NCBI GenBank assembly: GCA_029641185.1
Contig: JAPWGK010000016.1
Location: 1,116,001 to 1,180,000, forward strand
Direction: 5' to 3'
Length of the DNA: 64,000 nt
Source of the DNA: Pseudofabraea citricarpa
Taxonomy: Eukaryota > Ascomycota > Leotiomycetes > Helotiales > Dermateaceae
Below are positions 1 to 12,576 of this stretch, one piece after another. The translations under genes and the position numbers were made by a program. The notes under the pieces were generated by a model that was given only the letters and a program-made list of their open reading frames with translations, did no database searches and was not told where the DNA came from. Each line of letters starts with the position of its first letter. The first letter of the stretch is position 1.

Positions 1-460
1 AAAGCTTGCTTTAAATGCGAAGTCCAAATAGAGTTTCAAGGAAGTTTAAGTACCCAAATTAACATACAATGTTAAGTGCGAACTACTATCTTAGAAGTAT
101 ATCTCACTCATTCATCCTAATTCGTCTGAATTTTTTAATTTTTCTTCATAAAATTTGAAATGCAAAGTCCTTGGGTGGTCGTGTAAGATGACAAGTGAAA
201 TTTCGTTAAACCTATAATCACCAGATGTTGCCGATAAAACAAAAGGACGTAAGATACGTTGACAGCATACAAACCCAGCAAGAAAAAGGATATTTTCCAG
301 TTGGAACACAAACCAGGAAAAGAAGTTCAGCCAGAGCCTTAACTTGGGAAAGAGCAACGACATCACGTGAATATAGATCCACGTCGCGTCTTCCACGCCC
401 AAGCTCAGGATTTCGCACTCTCGACCCCACGCGCCCAACTTCTTGATTTCCAATGCCTCC
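1..460. other. Upstream region of the RAD57-like gene
   Basis: No gene is supported here. The short open frames on both strands have no recognisable domain and overlap each other. The stretch just before 461 presumably holds the promoter and 5' leader of the recombinase gene. Confidence 0.5.
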
Positions 461-1869
461 ATGACAGACCTCAGCACTGTTCTCCCTCACTTTGCGACTC
501 AGAACTACGTGCGCCTGCTCCCATCTCTAGAGAGGAACCATGTCACGACGGCAGATCTGATTACCCTCGATGCGCTCGAGGTAGCCAAGCGCGCACGGCT
601 GCCAGTTCTCGACGTCAAGAGGCTATGTGCTGCAGTTCTCGAAGCTCTGCAGGGTAGCCTTGGGCTTGGGAATTCAGAGGGGAACTCAGAGTCGAGGTTG
701 AGGAAGACGGGAGAGCAGGTTGTGAGCCATTGGGAGACGGTCAGTACTCTGGATGATCAGGTAGATCGCGCGCTGGGTGGTGGAGTGCCGACGGGATATA
801 TTACAGAGGTTACTGGTGAAAGGTATTGTGAACTACCCCCCTGTTGATTTTGGTGTGAGGGTTCTAATACTGTATTAGTGGTGCGGGCAAGACCCAATTC
901 CTCCTTACGCTGCTGCTTGCCGTTCAACTGCCCGCACCTTACGGTCTCTCCAGCTCTGCACTCTATATATCGACCGAAAGTGCACTGCCCACAACACGAC
1001 TCTCTCAGCTCTTACGATATCACCCTCTACTCACATCTGCCAATCCCAAACCGACACTAGATTCCGTCCACAGCATCGTAACGCCGGATCTTGAATCGCA
1101 AGACCACATCCTTCGTTTCCAAGTCCCTGTCGCCATCCGACAGTACGGAATCCGACTTATCATTCTCGATTCCGTAGCCGCAAACTACCGCGCTGAGTTT
1201 GAGCGGCCTGGGGGCACGGGCTCGGGAGGAGCAAATATGGCACAGCGGAGTGGCGACCTGATTAAACTTGGACAGTTGCTGCGAGATCTTGCACGCGATC
1301 ATGGTATTGCCGTTGTGGTAGCAAACCAAGTGGCTGATCGGTTTACGATGAATGGCGACAGGAGTCCTGTAGCAGTGAGAGCTACGCAGAGTAGTCCACT
1401 TGCGCATCGCGGGACAGGAGGGAATGGTGGGGGAAGAAACATCCCTCCAAGTTCTATGGCAGCACCTCCTTCTTCAATGCATGCCCCGGGCCCTTCTAAT
1501 CTCATAGATCACATGGCTCTTGATCACCAACAGAGATGGTTCACAGGCTGGGGCGATTCGATACATGATTACTCGTCAAATAACATGAAGACGCCCAGTT
1601 TAGGACTGATATGGACAACGCAGATTGCGTGTAGGATTGCATTGATTAAGAAGCCGGTGTATGGGCCAGGGCTTGTAGCTGAAGAGGAGAATGAGAGAGG
1701 TGAGGCCGTCTTGAAGAAGTGGAGGCGATACATGAAGGTTGTCTTCGCGCCACATGCGAGACCAAGTGGTGCCGGGTTGGCTGGCGCCGTAGAATTCGAG
1801 ATTGCCTCCAGAGGCATCATGGCAGTTGCGAAGAAGGACATAGAAGACGATGAGACGGCTTTTGATTAA
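461..1869 (+). CDS. rad57: RAD57-like RecA-family recombination mediator
   Basis: Two exons, 461-822 and 879-1869, with a 56-bp intron (823-878), encode 450 aa. The start is the ATG at 461; the open frame upstream of it has no ATG. The protein is a RAD51 paralogue. Residues 1-60 look like the small N-terminal helical domain. The intron splits the Walker A loop, which is only intact after splicing (GESGAGKT, residues 119-126). Walker B is LIILD, ending at Asp218. A following stretch (GQLLRDLARDHGIAVVVANQV) fits the RecA core. Length is close to yeast Rad57 (460 aa). In yeast, Rad55-Rad57 assists Rad51 filament assembly in homologous recombination in the nucleus. A glycine/proline-rich insert sits at about residues 315-335. 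The N-terminus resembles fungal Rad57 more than XRCC3 by my recollection of the family; the alternative is another RAD51 paralogue. Confidence 0.88.
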
Positions 1870-2105
1870 TGCTTGTATATGTATACACCGTCTATGAGAA
1901 ATGAACAATTATAATGCCCTATCAATTAGCAGGAAACACATTATAGTTTAAAGGTGATTTCAGGTAGCTAAGTAATTTGAAGATGGAAATAATCCTAACT
2001 AAATGCCTATATACTTTAAAGCGTACCAACTGTGTCCTAGTAATCCAAGTAAACCAGGTTCTTACAAAGCAGACTTTGACTTTCCAGAGTGAGCCGGGTT
2101 AAGAA

Positions 2106-4233
2106 TTATATATCCCTTCGCAACTCAAACTCTTCGGTGGCAGCTGTATCCCTCCTTCTCCTTCTCAACAGCGAGATTAAGTACGGACCCTCATCGATAT
2201 TCTCACTAAAGTCTACCTGCCCTCCTTGGTCTACAGCTTTCTTTTGCGTGATATTCACATTTCCCAATGCGGCAGCAGCGATAACACAGAGCCACATGAA
2301 GGGCAGGATAGCCACGTACGCCCACACGACACCTTTCTTGATGATCTCTAACTCGGCTGGTCCACCGGCATGCGCACTCTCAATAGAAGAGGATTGAGTA
2401 AAGCCCGTCTTGTTATTAAACACACTACCCATGATTGTCATGGCCATGGTCCCTCCGAATGGGATGGCGAACGATACGAGCGAGATAACAGATGCGATGT
2501 GGTTAGGGAAGAAACCGACGCCGTGCAGAGAACCAGGCATGAATCTAAGACCGGTTCCGCACCCGGCAAGTGCCATCATCGCGTAGATGGTGGGCGAGTC
2601 CTCTTGGTGCAAGGCCCACGTTAGGACTGTGAGACTGGTCGCTTCGATGACACTGCCCAGGAATAAGGGAAGGAAGGTTTGGCGTGGCCATTTGTTGCAC
2701 ATGTACATGGCAGAATAAACGCCGGCTTGGATTAAGGCTGTTAGTATGCAGTGTCCTCGGGGGGAATGTGTATCCTTACCTCCTAATCCAGGTAGGTAGT
2801 ATAGAAGTTGTGTGCCGGATTTACTTGCTGATAGGCCTTGCACGAGTGTGAAGTAAATATCGCTGAAGTAGAGGACAGCGATCATCGCTACAGAGAATCA
2901 GTGTTTTCGATCATATACTATGAGTATGAATATAGCGGAAGAGTTTAACATAGTGTAACATACCCATCCCTGTAGTCAGGTCAATATAAAATAAGAGACC
3001 CATGTTTCTCTGTGCCATCAGGTTCCACGGGATGGTGGGTTTTTGGAATGGCAACTTCTTAGCAATATATCGACCCGGTGCCATTTGATATTCCCAGGCG
3101 ACAAAGGCCACAACAAGAATTCCTCCAATGATCAACGGCACAAGTACTTGAGCTGAGACCCAAGGGTAAGTTGCGCCTCCCCAAGTTAAAGCAAGGATCA
3201 AGAGCGTAAACCCCGCAAGGAGGAAGAATTGGCCACCAAAATCAATGGTTGATAGTTTTGACTTCAATGTAGTTCTTTCCCGGCCATGTTCGGTGTTTGT
3301 TACCGAAGTGAGAGATGTTGATGTATCGTGTATGCTTTGTGGACCTAGGAGTTGATGACGGAGCACGAAGAAAACAAGCATGCCTCCGATAATTGCAACA
3401 GGGATATTGAGTCCAAAGCACCAGCGCCAACTTAGGCTTGTCAAATGGCCGCCAATAACTGGGCCGACTCCATAACTGATGCCCTGAACAAGATCAGTTA
3501 ACATGTAAAATAAAATTGTATGCCACCAGATTATTACTTACAGCAAACATCGAGAAGGTACTCGTGTTCCTCGAATTTTCTTCCAATGATACTTTGTCGG
3601 CAAGAATGATTTTGGTGATCACTGTAATACCTGCTACTGACATTCCTTGGAATGCACGGCCAAGTAGTAGAACGGCGAAGGTGTCTGTTGGAGCCCCAGC
3701 ACATAGTGCACTTCCCACCACTATCAGAACTAGACACATCTGTATTGCCGTATGCCGGCCTAGTATATCGGCAATTTGACCCCAAAATGGGATAAAAACT
3801 GCGGCAGTCAGGTTGAATGCTGATATAATCCAGTTAAGCTGGGAGATCTGGTCTGCGTGTGGGTTAGCAATATTTTTGCTACAGGCAAGTAAGAAGGCTC
3901 ACTGAAATCGGAGGCTATCCATGGTAGAGCACTGGCGATGATAGTTGTGTCTAACGCTGAAAGTCCGAAAGGAAAGATTAGACCGGCGATTAGTCTGATG
4001 CGGTAGTTTCTTGCAGCACGTTTCGTGCTCTGACAAGTTGGGCACTCGCTATTGAAATCCACAATCTCAATTGATTTATCTCCCTCTTCCCCTGGTGCCG
4101 TTAGGTTACACGGTTGATTTCGAGCATCATGAATGCATGTCTGTCCTAGTCCCTGTTTTTCAGGTTTATCCCGAGACACTGTAAAATTGTAGATTTTGGT
4201 GATAAGACCAATTGGGTATTTTAACAAACCCAT
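2106..4233 (-). CDS. Major facilitator superfamily transporter, probably 14-span
   Basis: Five exons on the minus strand (4233-3903, 3852-3542, 3483-2964, 2887-2780, 2725-2106) give 629 aa; introns are 50, 58, 76 and 54 bp. A cytosolic N-terminus with a CPTC pair (residues 64-67) precedes the first membrane span, which carries the motif LSALDTTIIASALPWIASDF. Later segments show LGRAFQGM, an inverted SYGVGPVIGGHL motif (MFS motif C-like) and SLSWRWCFGLNIP, all typical of fungal drug:H+ antiporter-type carriers. I therefore read it as a plasma-membrane or vacuolar exporter; the substrate is unknown. The last intron is uncertain. A 42-bp version (acceptor at 2738) also keeps frame, but the 54-bp version places TACTAAC at a normal distance from the acceptor and gives the family-like junction LPGLGAGVY. 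No biosynthetic cluster lies beside it. Confidence 0.85.
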
Positions 4234-6421
4234 AATAGTGACGGGGAAGGAGAAGACCTAGACAAAAATGAAGTAGAGAACTTGTTTTTACAGTCCAAGA
4301 AAGTGTAAGGTTAAAACAAACAAAAAAGTGATAATTACCTAGATCGATCAGAAATTCAAAGACTTGGCCGTGATTTAAGCAGAGAGAACGAAAGTGGCAG
4401 TGCGTACACTGCCTGAAATCATTTTCATAGCTCGCACTCCTGCACCGTTTTGAGGCTGTAAGAACAAAGTATTTCCCACTCACAACACATCAAATATGCC
4501 GTCTTACTTCACAGGCTGGTCAGTCTTGAAGAAGGGACCCATGAGGCTAGTCCTAAAATGGGGCATCAGGACGTCATCACATGACATTGAGAATACCCTT
4601 CTCTTCCATCTTGATTTTCTTGCTCCACGATTGGACACCGAGCTAGGCAAGTAAAGGAGATATTCAGTGAGGTCTGAAACGGGAACCTTTCGTCTTACAG
4701 CAGACGATTGCGAGATAAAGTTTGGACGTAGAGTGCTGACTAATCTTAATGTTGAAAAGAGAACTGGATGGCCAGGTGTTTTTGGCGTTTCTTGCTTCTT
4801 GTTGATCCACGAGGCGCAGATGAATAAGTGTCAAGTGAAATACTTCGCAAAATCCGAGAGATCGTGATTTGGGAGACTCTCTTGTAAGTACGAGACTCCG
4901 AAACTAAAGAAGGATAGCTCTGCTAGCATCTTGCATTTGCATTGCATTGCAGGTTACCGTGCTTCTGGAAGCTGCAGAAAGACAAGCATAGTGGGAAATA
5001 GCAGACAAGCTGATTGTGCTGATAAATGCTCATAGGCAGCAAATAACTCCGCAGCAGTGGGAGATGATACGATAGACGCCATGCATTGTATGATAACGAC
5101 ACAAATTCGAGGAGAAATACGCCCCTGATAATTGGCCACGGCATGGCACGTGATACTCCAGCTTGGAACTTTCGACGCTTCTTCTTCTCTTCTCGTCGTC
5201 GTGCACGGACATTCCCCGGATTAATGGAGGAATGACTGCAACTTCTGCCTCCAAGCCTCGAGACCATCAGCATCAGCTGGCCGTGTCACCATCCATCCCT
5301 GAGTGCAACTCTGTATCTGATAGACGCTCTCACCATGCGCTCTGACTGCTGCCCATGACAAATATCCTCTTGACGCATATCTGACATCTATCTGTACGAT
5401 ACCACGATAGACCAGCGACAACGTTGCAGCGTGGCACCCCTCGCTGATACGTCACCCGGATTTGCCTGCTGCACTGCGACCAGACCAGACCAAGGCCCTA
5501 GAAGCTGTGCTCCAGATTTCAGCTTGCTTCGAGTGAATACTCCGAGTGCTCCTTCGACCCGTCCGTCCAAAGAAGGTTTCCAGAAGTCATATCTGCTCGC
5601 AGCTGTCAGATACTGTCTTCAAGATCCCGGCAAAGGGTGCGCACCAACCACAACCCCACGAACATCCTCTTGCCCGAGCAAGCGGGTTTCCTCTTCCTCC
5701 CATACTCGCACTGTCTGAAGTCAGAGCGGGCCTACGCCATTGCTGCTTGGGATTATTCCGACCAGACGATTGGCTTTTCACATGCATCTGGCTGGCTGTC
5801 TCTGACACGAGCTCAACTGCGATCCGGCTCTACGTGTCCGACCCTCCGCCGTCCCCAGAGACAGAAGACCGCATCAACGCTGCGTTTTGCCGGCTGCTTG
5901 CTGTCTTGCAGAGCTCTCTGTGCGTTAGATTGCGTTGCATGCAGGCGATCCAAATCAACATCACCACCACGGAGTTATTCGGGAGTTTCCTTATCGCCAA
6001 TATTGTTTAATCCTTAATATTTGAGGTACGTGCAACTCTCTTCTCGTCTCGTCAGCTCAGCCGAGCCATGTGAGTCCTCGGTGGTGCGGATATTTCGTCT
6101 AGTCACAAGAAAACAACCGCAACTAGGTCGCGGGAATACAGTTTTAAGATGCATGAGACAATAGCTGCCCGGTATGCGGGGCAACCCCACTACTGCTCCG
6201 GCCCCAGAATAGGTATAACCACGGTATCCAGCGGTTATCTTCCTACATATCTATCTATTGTCCCAAATGGTACCCCTTCACACATGTGCTTAGGATTCCT
6301 GGTGTAATGCCTCCTTACTATCTTCAAGACTGCCATTATTTCTACCGCACTGCCTTGCGGGGTCTGAATATCAGCACTTCTATCTCTCCACTCTACGCAT
6401 AGAAAACTTGAGCTGACCGAG
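4234..6421. other. Intergenic region between MFS and carnitine acetyltransferase genes
   Basis: About 2.2 kb between divergent genes, so it must hold both promoters. Several open frames of 60-154 codons occur on both strands, but they overlap one another, lack domain similarity and have no convincing splice context. I support no gene here. Confidence 0.5.
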
Positions 6422-9107
6422 ATGCCATCGTCGACCAGATCAGCTAGTTCAACGGAGACCGTTCGCCGGTTCACGATGCCGAACTCTCTTAATGAATCAC
6501 TAGTCGAACCTGGAAAGCCTCATATGGCCAAAGAGGGAGGGAGGAGCTTAGACAAGGCTAAGGAAGTTGAGCAGGAGTTCTCAAAAGATCAAAAGGATCC
6601 GCTCGCTAGCCATCAGCCGAACCACCAACAAGGCATCACGTTCGCTGCGCAGGATAAGCTGCCTAAGCTCCCGATACCAGAGTTGGAACATAGCATGACG
6701 AGATACCTTGCAGCTTTAAAACCGCTCCAGAGTCCTCGAGAATATGCAGAAACACAACAAGCTACCGAAGAATTTCTAAGGAGCGAAGGCCCAGAATTGC
6801 AAGAGAGGCTAAAGAAGTATGCAACCGGAAAGACGAGCTATATAGAACAGTTTTGTGAGTTTTCCATTTCTGTATTTGGGCTTTGCTAACATCTTGTCAG
6901 GGTACGACTCATATCTGAACTTTGATAATCCCGTCGTACTGAATTTGAACCCATTCTTCTTGCTTGAAGATGATCCAACACCAGCAAGAAACAACCAAGT
7001 CACACGTGCCGCATCCCTTGTAGTTTCTGCCCTATCATTTGTACGAGCAGTGAGGAGAGAAGAACTACCGCCGGATGCTGTCAAAGGAACACCATTGTGC
7101 ATGTACCAGTACTCTAGGTTATTCGGTACAGCTCGAGTACCGACAGAGAATGGCTGTCAGATTGGACAAGACCCAGATGCGAAGCACGTTGTTGTTCTTT
7201 GCCATGGCCAGTTCTATTGGTTCGATGTTCTCGATGACAACTCAGATCTCATCATGTCTGAAAAGGATATCTCAATAAATCTGCAAACAATTGTAGATGA
7301 CGCACAGCAGACGCCGATTCAAGAGGCTGCCAAGGGTGCTCTTGGTGTTCTCAGCACGGAAAATAGAAAGGTCTGGTCAGGACTGAGAGATGTCATGACT
7401 AGAGAGCAAGGGTCAAATAACGCAGATTGTCTTGGAATAGTAGACTCTGCGCTTTTTATCTTATGCCTCGATTATACCGAACCAGCTTCAGGAGCAGCTC
7501 TGTGCCAGAATATGCTTTGCGGGACGAGCGAGGTTGAGAAAGGTGTACAGATTGGCACATGCACGAATCGATGGTATGATAAACTTCAGATTATCGTATG
7601 CAAAAATGGGAGTGCAGGTATCAACTTCGAACACACAGGGGTCGATGGGCATACCGTTCTCCGTTTTGCAAGTGATGTGTACACGGACACTATCCTTCGA
7701 TTTGCACGAACCATCAACGGACAGGCACCTAGCCTTTGGGCGACCACATCACCAGACCCTTCCAAAAGAGATCCTACGACCTTTGGCGATGTAACAACAA
7801 CACCACATAAGTTGGAATGGGATATGATTCCCGAGCTTAGTATTGCTGTAAGATTTGCAGAGACGCGTCTAGCAGATCTGATTCAACAAAACGAATTCGA
7901 GACTTTAGACTTCTCTGCCTATGGCAAGAACTTTATGACTTCCATGGGGTTTTCACCCGATGCCTTTGTGCAAATGGCTTTCCAGGCTGCCTACTATGGC
8001 TTGTATGGCCGGGTTGAGTGCACATACGAGCCCGCAATGACAAAAGTCTACCTACACGGACGAACCGAAGCTATCCGCTCGGTGACCCCTGAGTCGGTAG
8101 ATTTCGTTCAAGCATTCTGGGCCGAACACCCACCAGAGCAGAAAGTGGAAGCATTAAGAAAGGCATGCCAGAAGCATACTGCCAATACTAGAGAGTGTGC
8201 TAAAGCCCAAGGATGCGACAGACACTTGTATGCGCTTTTCAGCGTATGGCAGAAGGCACTTGATGAAGACGGAGCTGAAGCTGCCAGTACTAATGGAACG
8301 AGTAGCAATGGATACTCCAGTCCCATCGATGGGGGCTCTGTCGTGGGTAGTCCAAGTCGAAGCTCTCTCATTTCCGGCTCGGGTGGAGACGACGGAAGAT
8401 ACTCTCCTCGTCCACGAGGCAATTCGTCACCCTCTCGACAACAACAAACCAATATGCCACTCATATTCGCCGACGCTGGCTGGGATAAGTTAAACAACAC
8501 AATCCTTTCCACGTCGAACTGTGGCAATCCTTCGTTGCGTCATTTTGGATTTGGACCAACGACTGGAGATGGATTCGGAATTGGATACATAATCAAAGAT
8601 GAAGGTATTTCCATCTGTGCTAGCAGCAAGCATCGACAGACCAAGCGATTCGTGGATGCACTGGAAGGGTATTTGCTGGAAATACGTAGAATCCTGAGGA
8701 CGCAAAAGCGAGCCGCAAGCCCCAAGGCAAGTCGGGCACGAGAGGCTAGCGCAGCAAGACCCAAACCTGGCAATAGACTCAAGTCAAGAGGACGAGTCAT
8801 CAAAGCCGGCGAAGGGCCGGGTAAGGGGAGAGCTACACCGGGCACCTTGACCCCCATGGAGAGCGAGGCGCAGAGTGATGACGAGGGCCTCGGCGGATGT
8901 AAGTGACCTTATTCTTCCTTCGTTCTTTCTGGTACCGATGCTAACGCAGCCGAAATAGATGGCTTCTTTGATGCCGGTATGTTACTCCAGGCCTTGAAGG
9001 CACGCGGCGAAGGCTTTGACGAAGGGGACACCAAGCCCTCGGAGCGTGCTGCGGTGAACGCGCGACGAAGGGAGATCGGGAAGAAGTTGAGACTTAGCGA
9101 ATACTGA
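6422..9107 (+). CDS. facC: Carnitine O-acetyltransferase, cytosolic FacC/Yat2 type
   Basis: Three exons, 6422-6854, 6901-8898 and 8959-9107 (introns 46 and 60 bp), give 859 aa. It transfers acetyl groups between acetyl-CoA and carnitine, which lets acetyl units move between cytosol, peroxisome and mitochondrion during growth on acetate or fatty acids. The choline/carnitine acyltransferase fold starts near residue 95 (LPIPELEHSMTRYLAAL). The catalytic His is His389 in NFEHTGVDGH. The substrate-site region near residue 540 (YGRVECTYEPAMT) and the late GFGPTTGDGFGIGY segment are present. A serine/glycine-rich insert at about residues 600-660 and a basic, low-complexity C-terminal region make it longer than mitochondrial/peroxisomal CatA enzymes (about 640 aa). 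No peroxisomal tripeptide ends the protein (it ends LSEY) and no clear targeting peptide is visible, so the cytosolic FacC/Yat2 class fits best. Met19 is an alternative start. Confidence 0.9.
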
Positions 9108-10182
9108 GTAAGGAGGACTGTGAGGGTTCAACAGTACACGACTTTTCATGTAATTAAGATTTGTTGTTATGTAGCGAGTATGCGACATCTGGATTTTCAG
9201 CTAGAGTGCTTCGTGCCGTTGCATTGCTGTTGTGCGTGCTATCAATTATCAGATGACTTTTGAGGAGACCAGACATGACCGGGTGATTCCAGAAGCCGCC
9301 ACTAATACTGTACGCATTCCAGTCGGAGGTTTCCAGCATGTGGCTTTGCCTTACACGACCTCCGAGACATTACTGTATTGCACTACTCTTTCTTCCCTTG
9401 GTTCCCTTTGGAGGCTTGCAGGCTTGGAGACATGTAGGCACGTGTTGCCGTGTGCTCCACCTCCATCAGTTCGTCTCGTCTCATCTCATCTGACATCTGT
9501 CTGTCTCTTGTCTCTCGGCGGGCGAGTCTGGGGTGTTTCGTTTCTCGACTTGAGATGAACTGCTGAGCCCCCAACCTGAGGCTCTATTTCTGATCTGTCT
9601 CGGTCGGGACAGCCGTCGGATGAGTGAAGACGGTGCTGGCTGGGGTTGGGGGGTACGCATGAATTGGATCCTGGAGCTTCGCCACTCCGAAGCCGAAAAT
9701 AAGCAGGAGCCCATAACGATGGAAAGGATTCCCGAGTATTGTTAACGGACATTGGAGTCTTGATTCCTGATCTTGGGGTCTTGCCCTACGTAAGGTGGGC
9801 GGTGGGCGGTGGAGGAGGGGCCTGGAATTGCACTGTACGAGAGTAATTACTCGTGTTCAGTTCGTCTGCTTTCTTGGTGTGACACGACACGTTACTTTGG
9901 TACGGAAGGGAAGGTACAGTACAACGATGTGCCGTGACGAGCGACGCTTGCGTGCGCACTGGGCAGAATCACATGATTTCGTATCTGGCTTGCTGCGGTG
10001 TCGATCCACAAATCCCACAATTGCTCCTCCCTCTTCCTCCTCCCTCGTCCCTCGTCCCTCTTCTCCCCTCGTTTACTCGTCCTCCCGTCCCTCGTCTTGT
10101 AAGTCAGCGCCACCGGCTTTTCAGGCTTTACAGGCTTGTCGACCTTCCTCTCCCCGGCGCCCGCAGCTCTATTGTACCTTGC

Positions 10183-10205
10183 AGCTTACCAGCTTACCAG
10201 CTTAC
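10183..10205. repeat. Short tandem repeat, AGCTTACC unit
   Basis: Nearly three head-to-tail copies of AGCTTACC occur in non-coding sequence. This is a simple repeat with no visible function. Confidence 0.7.
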
Positions 10206-11116
10206 AGTACCAGCCTACCTTGCCTTGCGCCTGAAAGCGGAAGCTCGAGAAGCTCTGTGTGCGATTACCTTCAACGGATGCTCAGATGTGGAAGAAAAGC
10301 CCCCCCTGAGATGTGCAGTGAGCTGCAGCGGGTGATGGTCCCGGTAAGTGCAGTGCAGCACAGTAAGAGGCATTTGTTTATTCATCCTTGTGCGTTTTTT
10401 GTGCAGAGTTTTCAGCCGGCCTTGTTTTCCTTGTGCACGTTGCAAACAGTGCACTTGCTTGCGCCTGCACTTGCACCTGCAGTAGCCTGTCCTCGCGCGC
10501 GTTTACTGTACCGTACTTTACTGTATGTAAATGTCCCTGTCGCGAGAAGCAGCACGCTAATGTTTATGTAAGGGGTAGACCAACGGGCTCCGTCAACATC
10601 CCCCTTGACCAGCCATCTATTGGCCTTCAGCTGCCTGCGTGTCGCTTCGTTTATCTGTACTCGCCCTGGCTCAATTTCGCTTCAGTTTCATGGCCACCAC
10701 ATGGCGGCTTGTCCTTTGCGGAGGCCAACGTATTCACAGCGAAACAGCGCTGTCAGGCCCCTGGAAGCCCGTAAAGTGCGTGCAGATGGAGTTCACATCA
10801 GGGGGGCTTCAGTGGCTCGCCCTGGAAACACCGGGACCAGTGGCCCAGTCAGTGCTGATGGATGCCCTGATGCCCAGATGCCCAAGATCTCCAAAGCTTG
10901 TATTTTTGTGGTGCGGTTCCTGCTGGCTCGTTGAAACACCCTGGCTACCAAAAATCGCTCTCCAGCACACCCAGCAAGTCCAGACCGGGAAGACTTGCTC
11001 GGCACACAGCCTGAAAGAGATGGAAACTAGCTTCCTCTCCCGCAGTAGTCGATCCGCCCCGGAGGTCTTGGGAAAAGCCAGCAAGGCCAGGTCCCCATCG
11101 ACAATAGTCTAGTGAC

Positions 11117-11123
11117 TATATAG
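11117..11123 (+). promoter_or_regulatory. Candidate TATA box of the GH128 gene
   Basis: TATATAG lies about 320 bp before the ATG at 11443 and directly ahead of a long C/T-rich stretch. The arrangement TATA, pyrimidine-rich leader, ATG is common for strongly expressed filamentous-fungal genes. Transcription start is not known. Confidence 0.4.
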
Positions 11124-11442
11124 ACGCGTAAGGACCCTCACCCTTTCCGGCCTTCACCTCTTTCTGGACCATCCTACGACTCTCTTTTCCGTCCGAACGC
11201 GAATCCCCCCATACCTTCATTTTTGTTCATATTCGAGATCAGTCCTGCGTCTTTGAAAGATAGCGCTCTATTGATCCTCTACATTCCTTCACTGCAGTAC
11301 TCTAGGAGTCATTCAACACACGCAATCACTCCTCACATTCATTGATTGAATCATCCACTTCACCCCAATCCTTCTCGAGGCCCCAGTACCAACATTCCTT
11401 CAACGTACAAACCCAGATTCACATATCCTCGCAAAAGTCAAC

Positions 11443-12576
11443 ATGCGTTCCACTATCAACACTGCTGCCTTTTTGGCAACCTCTCTTCTGGCCACTGAGA
11501 TCATCGCTGGCCCAGCCCACCCCATCAGACACAGACACCGAAGAGATCTGGTCTACGTCACTGATACTGCTGAGGTTGTGGAGACCATCTGGAACACCGT
11601 CTATGTTACTGTTGGTGCAGATGAGCCAACTGAGGCTCTTCCTTCATCCACAGAGCCCGTAGTCGAGGTTACACCAACCACCTCTGTTGCACCAGTCGAG
11701 ACCCCAATTGTTGCTCCAGTTCCCGAGTCTACTTCTGTTACCAGCTCTACCTCTGAAGCAGCGGTCGTTATCCAACAAGCCGCTGTCAGTGAGCCAGCCA
11801 CTACCGCTGCACCAGTTGCAACCACCTTAGCCACCTCGGCAAAGGCTGCCACCACCGCCGCATCTACCTCCAACTCTGGAAAGCGTGGTCTTGCATACAA
11901 CACTGCATCTCTTCTATCCAGCTTCTCAGGCTCCTCCGAGATTAGCTGGGCATACAACTGGGCCAGCTCTGCCGATGGACTTGCTCTTAGCGGTGTCGAG
12001 TTCATCCCTCTTCTGTGGGGTAACAAGGCTGAGTTCACCGATGTCTGGAGCGAGGCTGCAACTGCTGCTATCGCCAGCGGATCTACTGCTTTGATGTCCT
12101 TCAACGAGCCTGATCTTGCCGAACAAGCCAACATTGGCTACGCTGACGCTGCCACCCTCTACAAGACATACATGGAGCCATTCGCCGGCAAGGCTGATCT
12201 CCTCGCCCCATCTGTCACCAACGGCGGATCTCCCATGGGACTCACCTACCTCAAGAACTTCATCAGCGCCTGCTCTGGCTGCACCATTGACGCCATCAAC
12301 ATTCACTGGTATGATTCATCAAGCAACATCGACTACTTCAAGAACTACGTCGCCGAGGCCTATGAGGCTGGTGGAAACCGCCCCGTCTGGATCTCCGAGT
12401 TCGGTGCTTCCGGAAGCGATGCCGAGCAGAACACCTTCCTCGAGACCGTCCTTCCTTGGTTGGACGAGCAGGATTACGTTGTTCGTTATGCCTACTTCAT
12501 GGCTAAGGATGGCGTTCTCCTCTCCGGAAACACTCTCTCCACCCTCGGATCCACCTTCTCCAGCTATAGCTCTTAA
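11443..12576 (+). CDS. Secreted GH128 (Asl1-like) beta-1,3-glucanase family protein
   Basis: Single exon, 377 aa. A signal peptide covers about residues 1-22, followed by a dibasic stretch (RHRHRRD, about 27-33) that could be a Kex2-type site. Residues 60-145 form a Pro/Thr/Ser/Ala/Val-rich linker likely to be O-glycosylated. The catalytic domain starts near KRGLAYN (about 147) and runs to the C-terminus. The predicted acid/base is Glu222 in SFNEPD and the nucleophile Glu319 in WISEFG; INIHWY lies between them. This motif set is typical of the glycosyl hydrolase catalytic core shared by GH128 and the fission-yeast Asl1 wall protein. The likely role is cleavage or remodelling of cell-wall beta-1,3-glucan outside the cell. 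No GPI signal is evident; the tail is Ser-rich. Specific substrate length preference cannot be read from sequence. Confidence 0.9.
   Translation: MRSTINTAAFLATSLLATEIIAGPAHPIRHRHRRDLVYVTDTAEVVETIWNTVYVTVGADEPTEALPSSTEPVVEVTPTTSVAPVETPIVAPVPESTSVTSSTSEAAVVIQQAAVSEPATTAAPVATTLATSAKAATTAASTSNSGKRGLAYNTASLLSSFSGSSEISWAYNWASSADGLALSGVEFIPLLWGNKAEFTDVWSEAATAAIASGSTALMSFNEPDLAEQANIGYADAATLYKTYMEPFAGKADLLAPSVTNGGSPMGLTYLKNFISACSGCTIDAINIHWYDSSSNIDYFKNYVAEAYEAGGNRPVWISEFGASGSDAEQNTFLETVLPWLDEQDYVVRYAYFMAKDGVLLSGNTLSTLGSTFSSYSS

Larger units (their letters stand above)
9108..11442. other. Intergenic region and long leader before the GH128 gene
   Basis: No gene supported. The longest open frame (9795-10571, +) is low-complexity Ser/Pro/Leu/Cys sequence without domain features and reads like chance coding in pyrimidine-rich DNA. 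From about 11125 to 11442 the sequence is strongly C/T-rich, typical of the leader of a highly expressed fungal gene. Confidence 0.5.

Noticed and set aside
4670..4725. tRNA-like pattern on the minus strand (stem CGTCT/AGACG around GCTGTA)
   Set aside because: The loop has six bases instead of seven and no TTCGA-type T-loop or matching acceptor stem is present.
5030..6017. Several overlapping frames between the MFS and carnitine acetyltransferase genes
   Set aside because: Frames of similar length occur on both strands and none has coding character or splice signals that extend it.
9795..10571. 258-codon plus-strand open frame
   Set aside because: Composition is low-complexity Ser/Pro/Leu/Cys, no domain, overlapping frames on both strands; likely chance in pyrimidine-rich promoter DNA.
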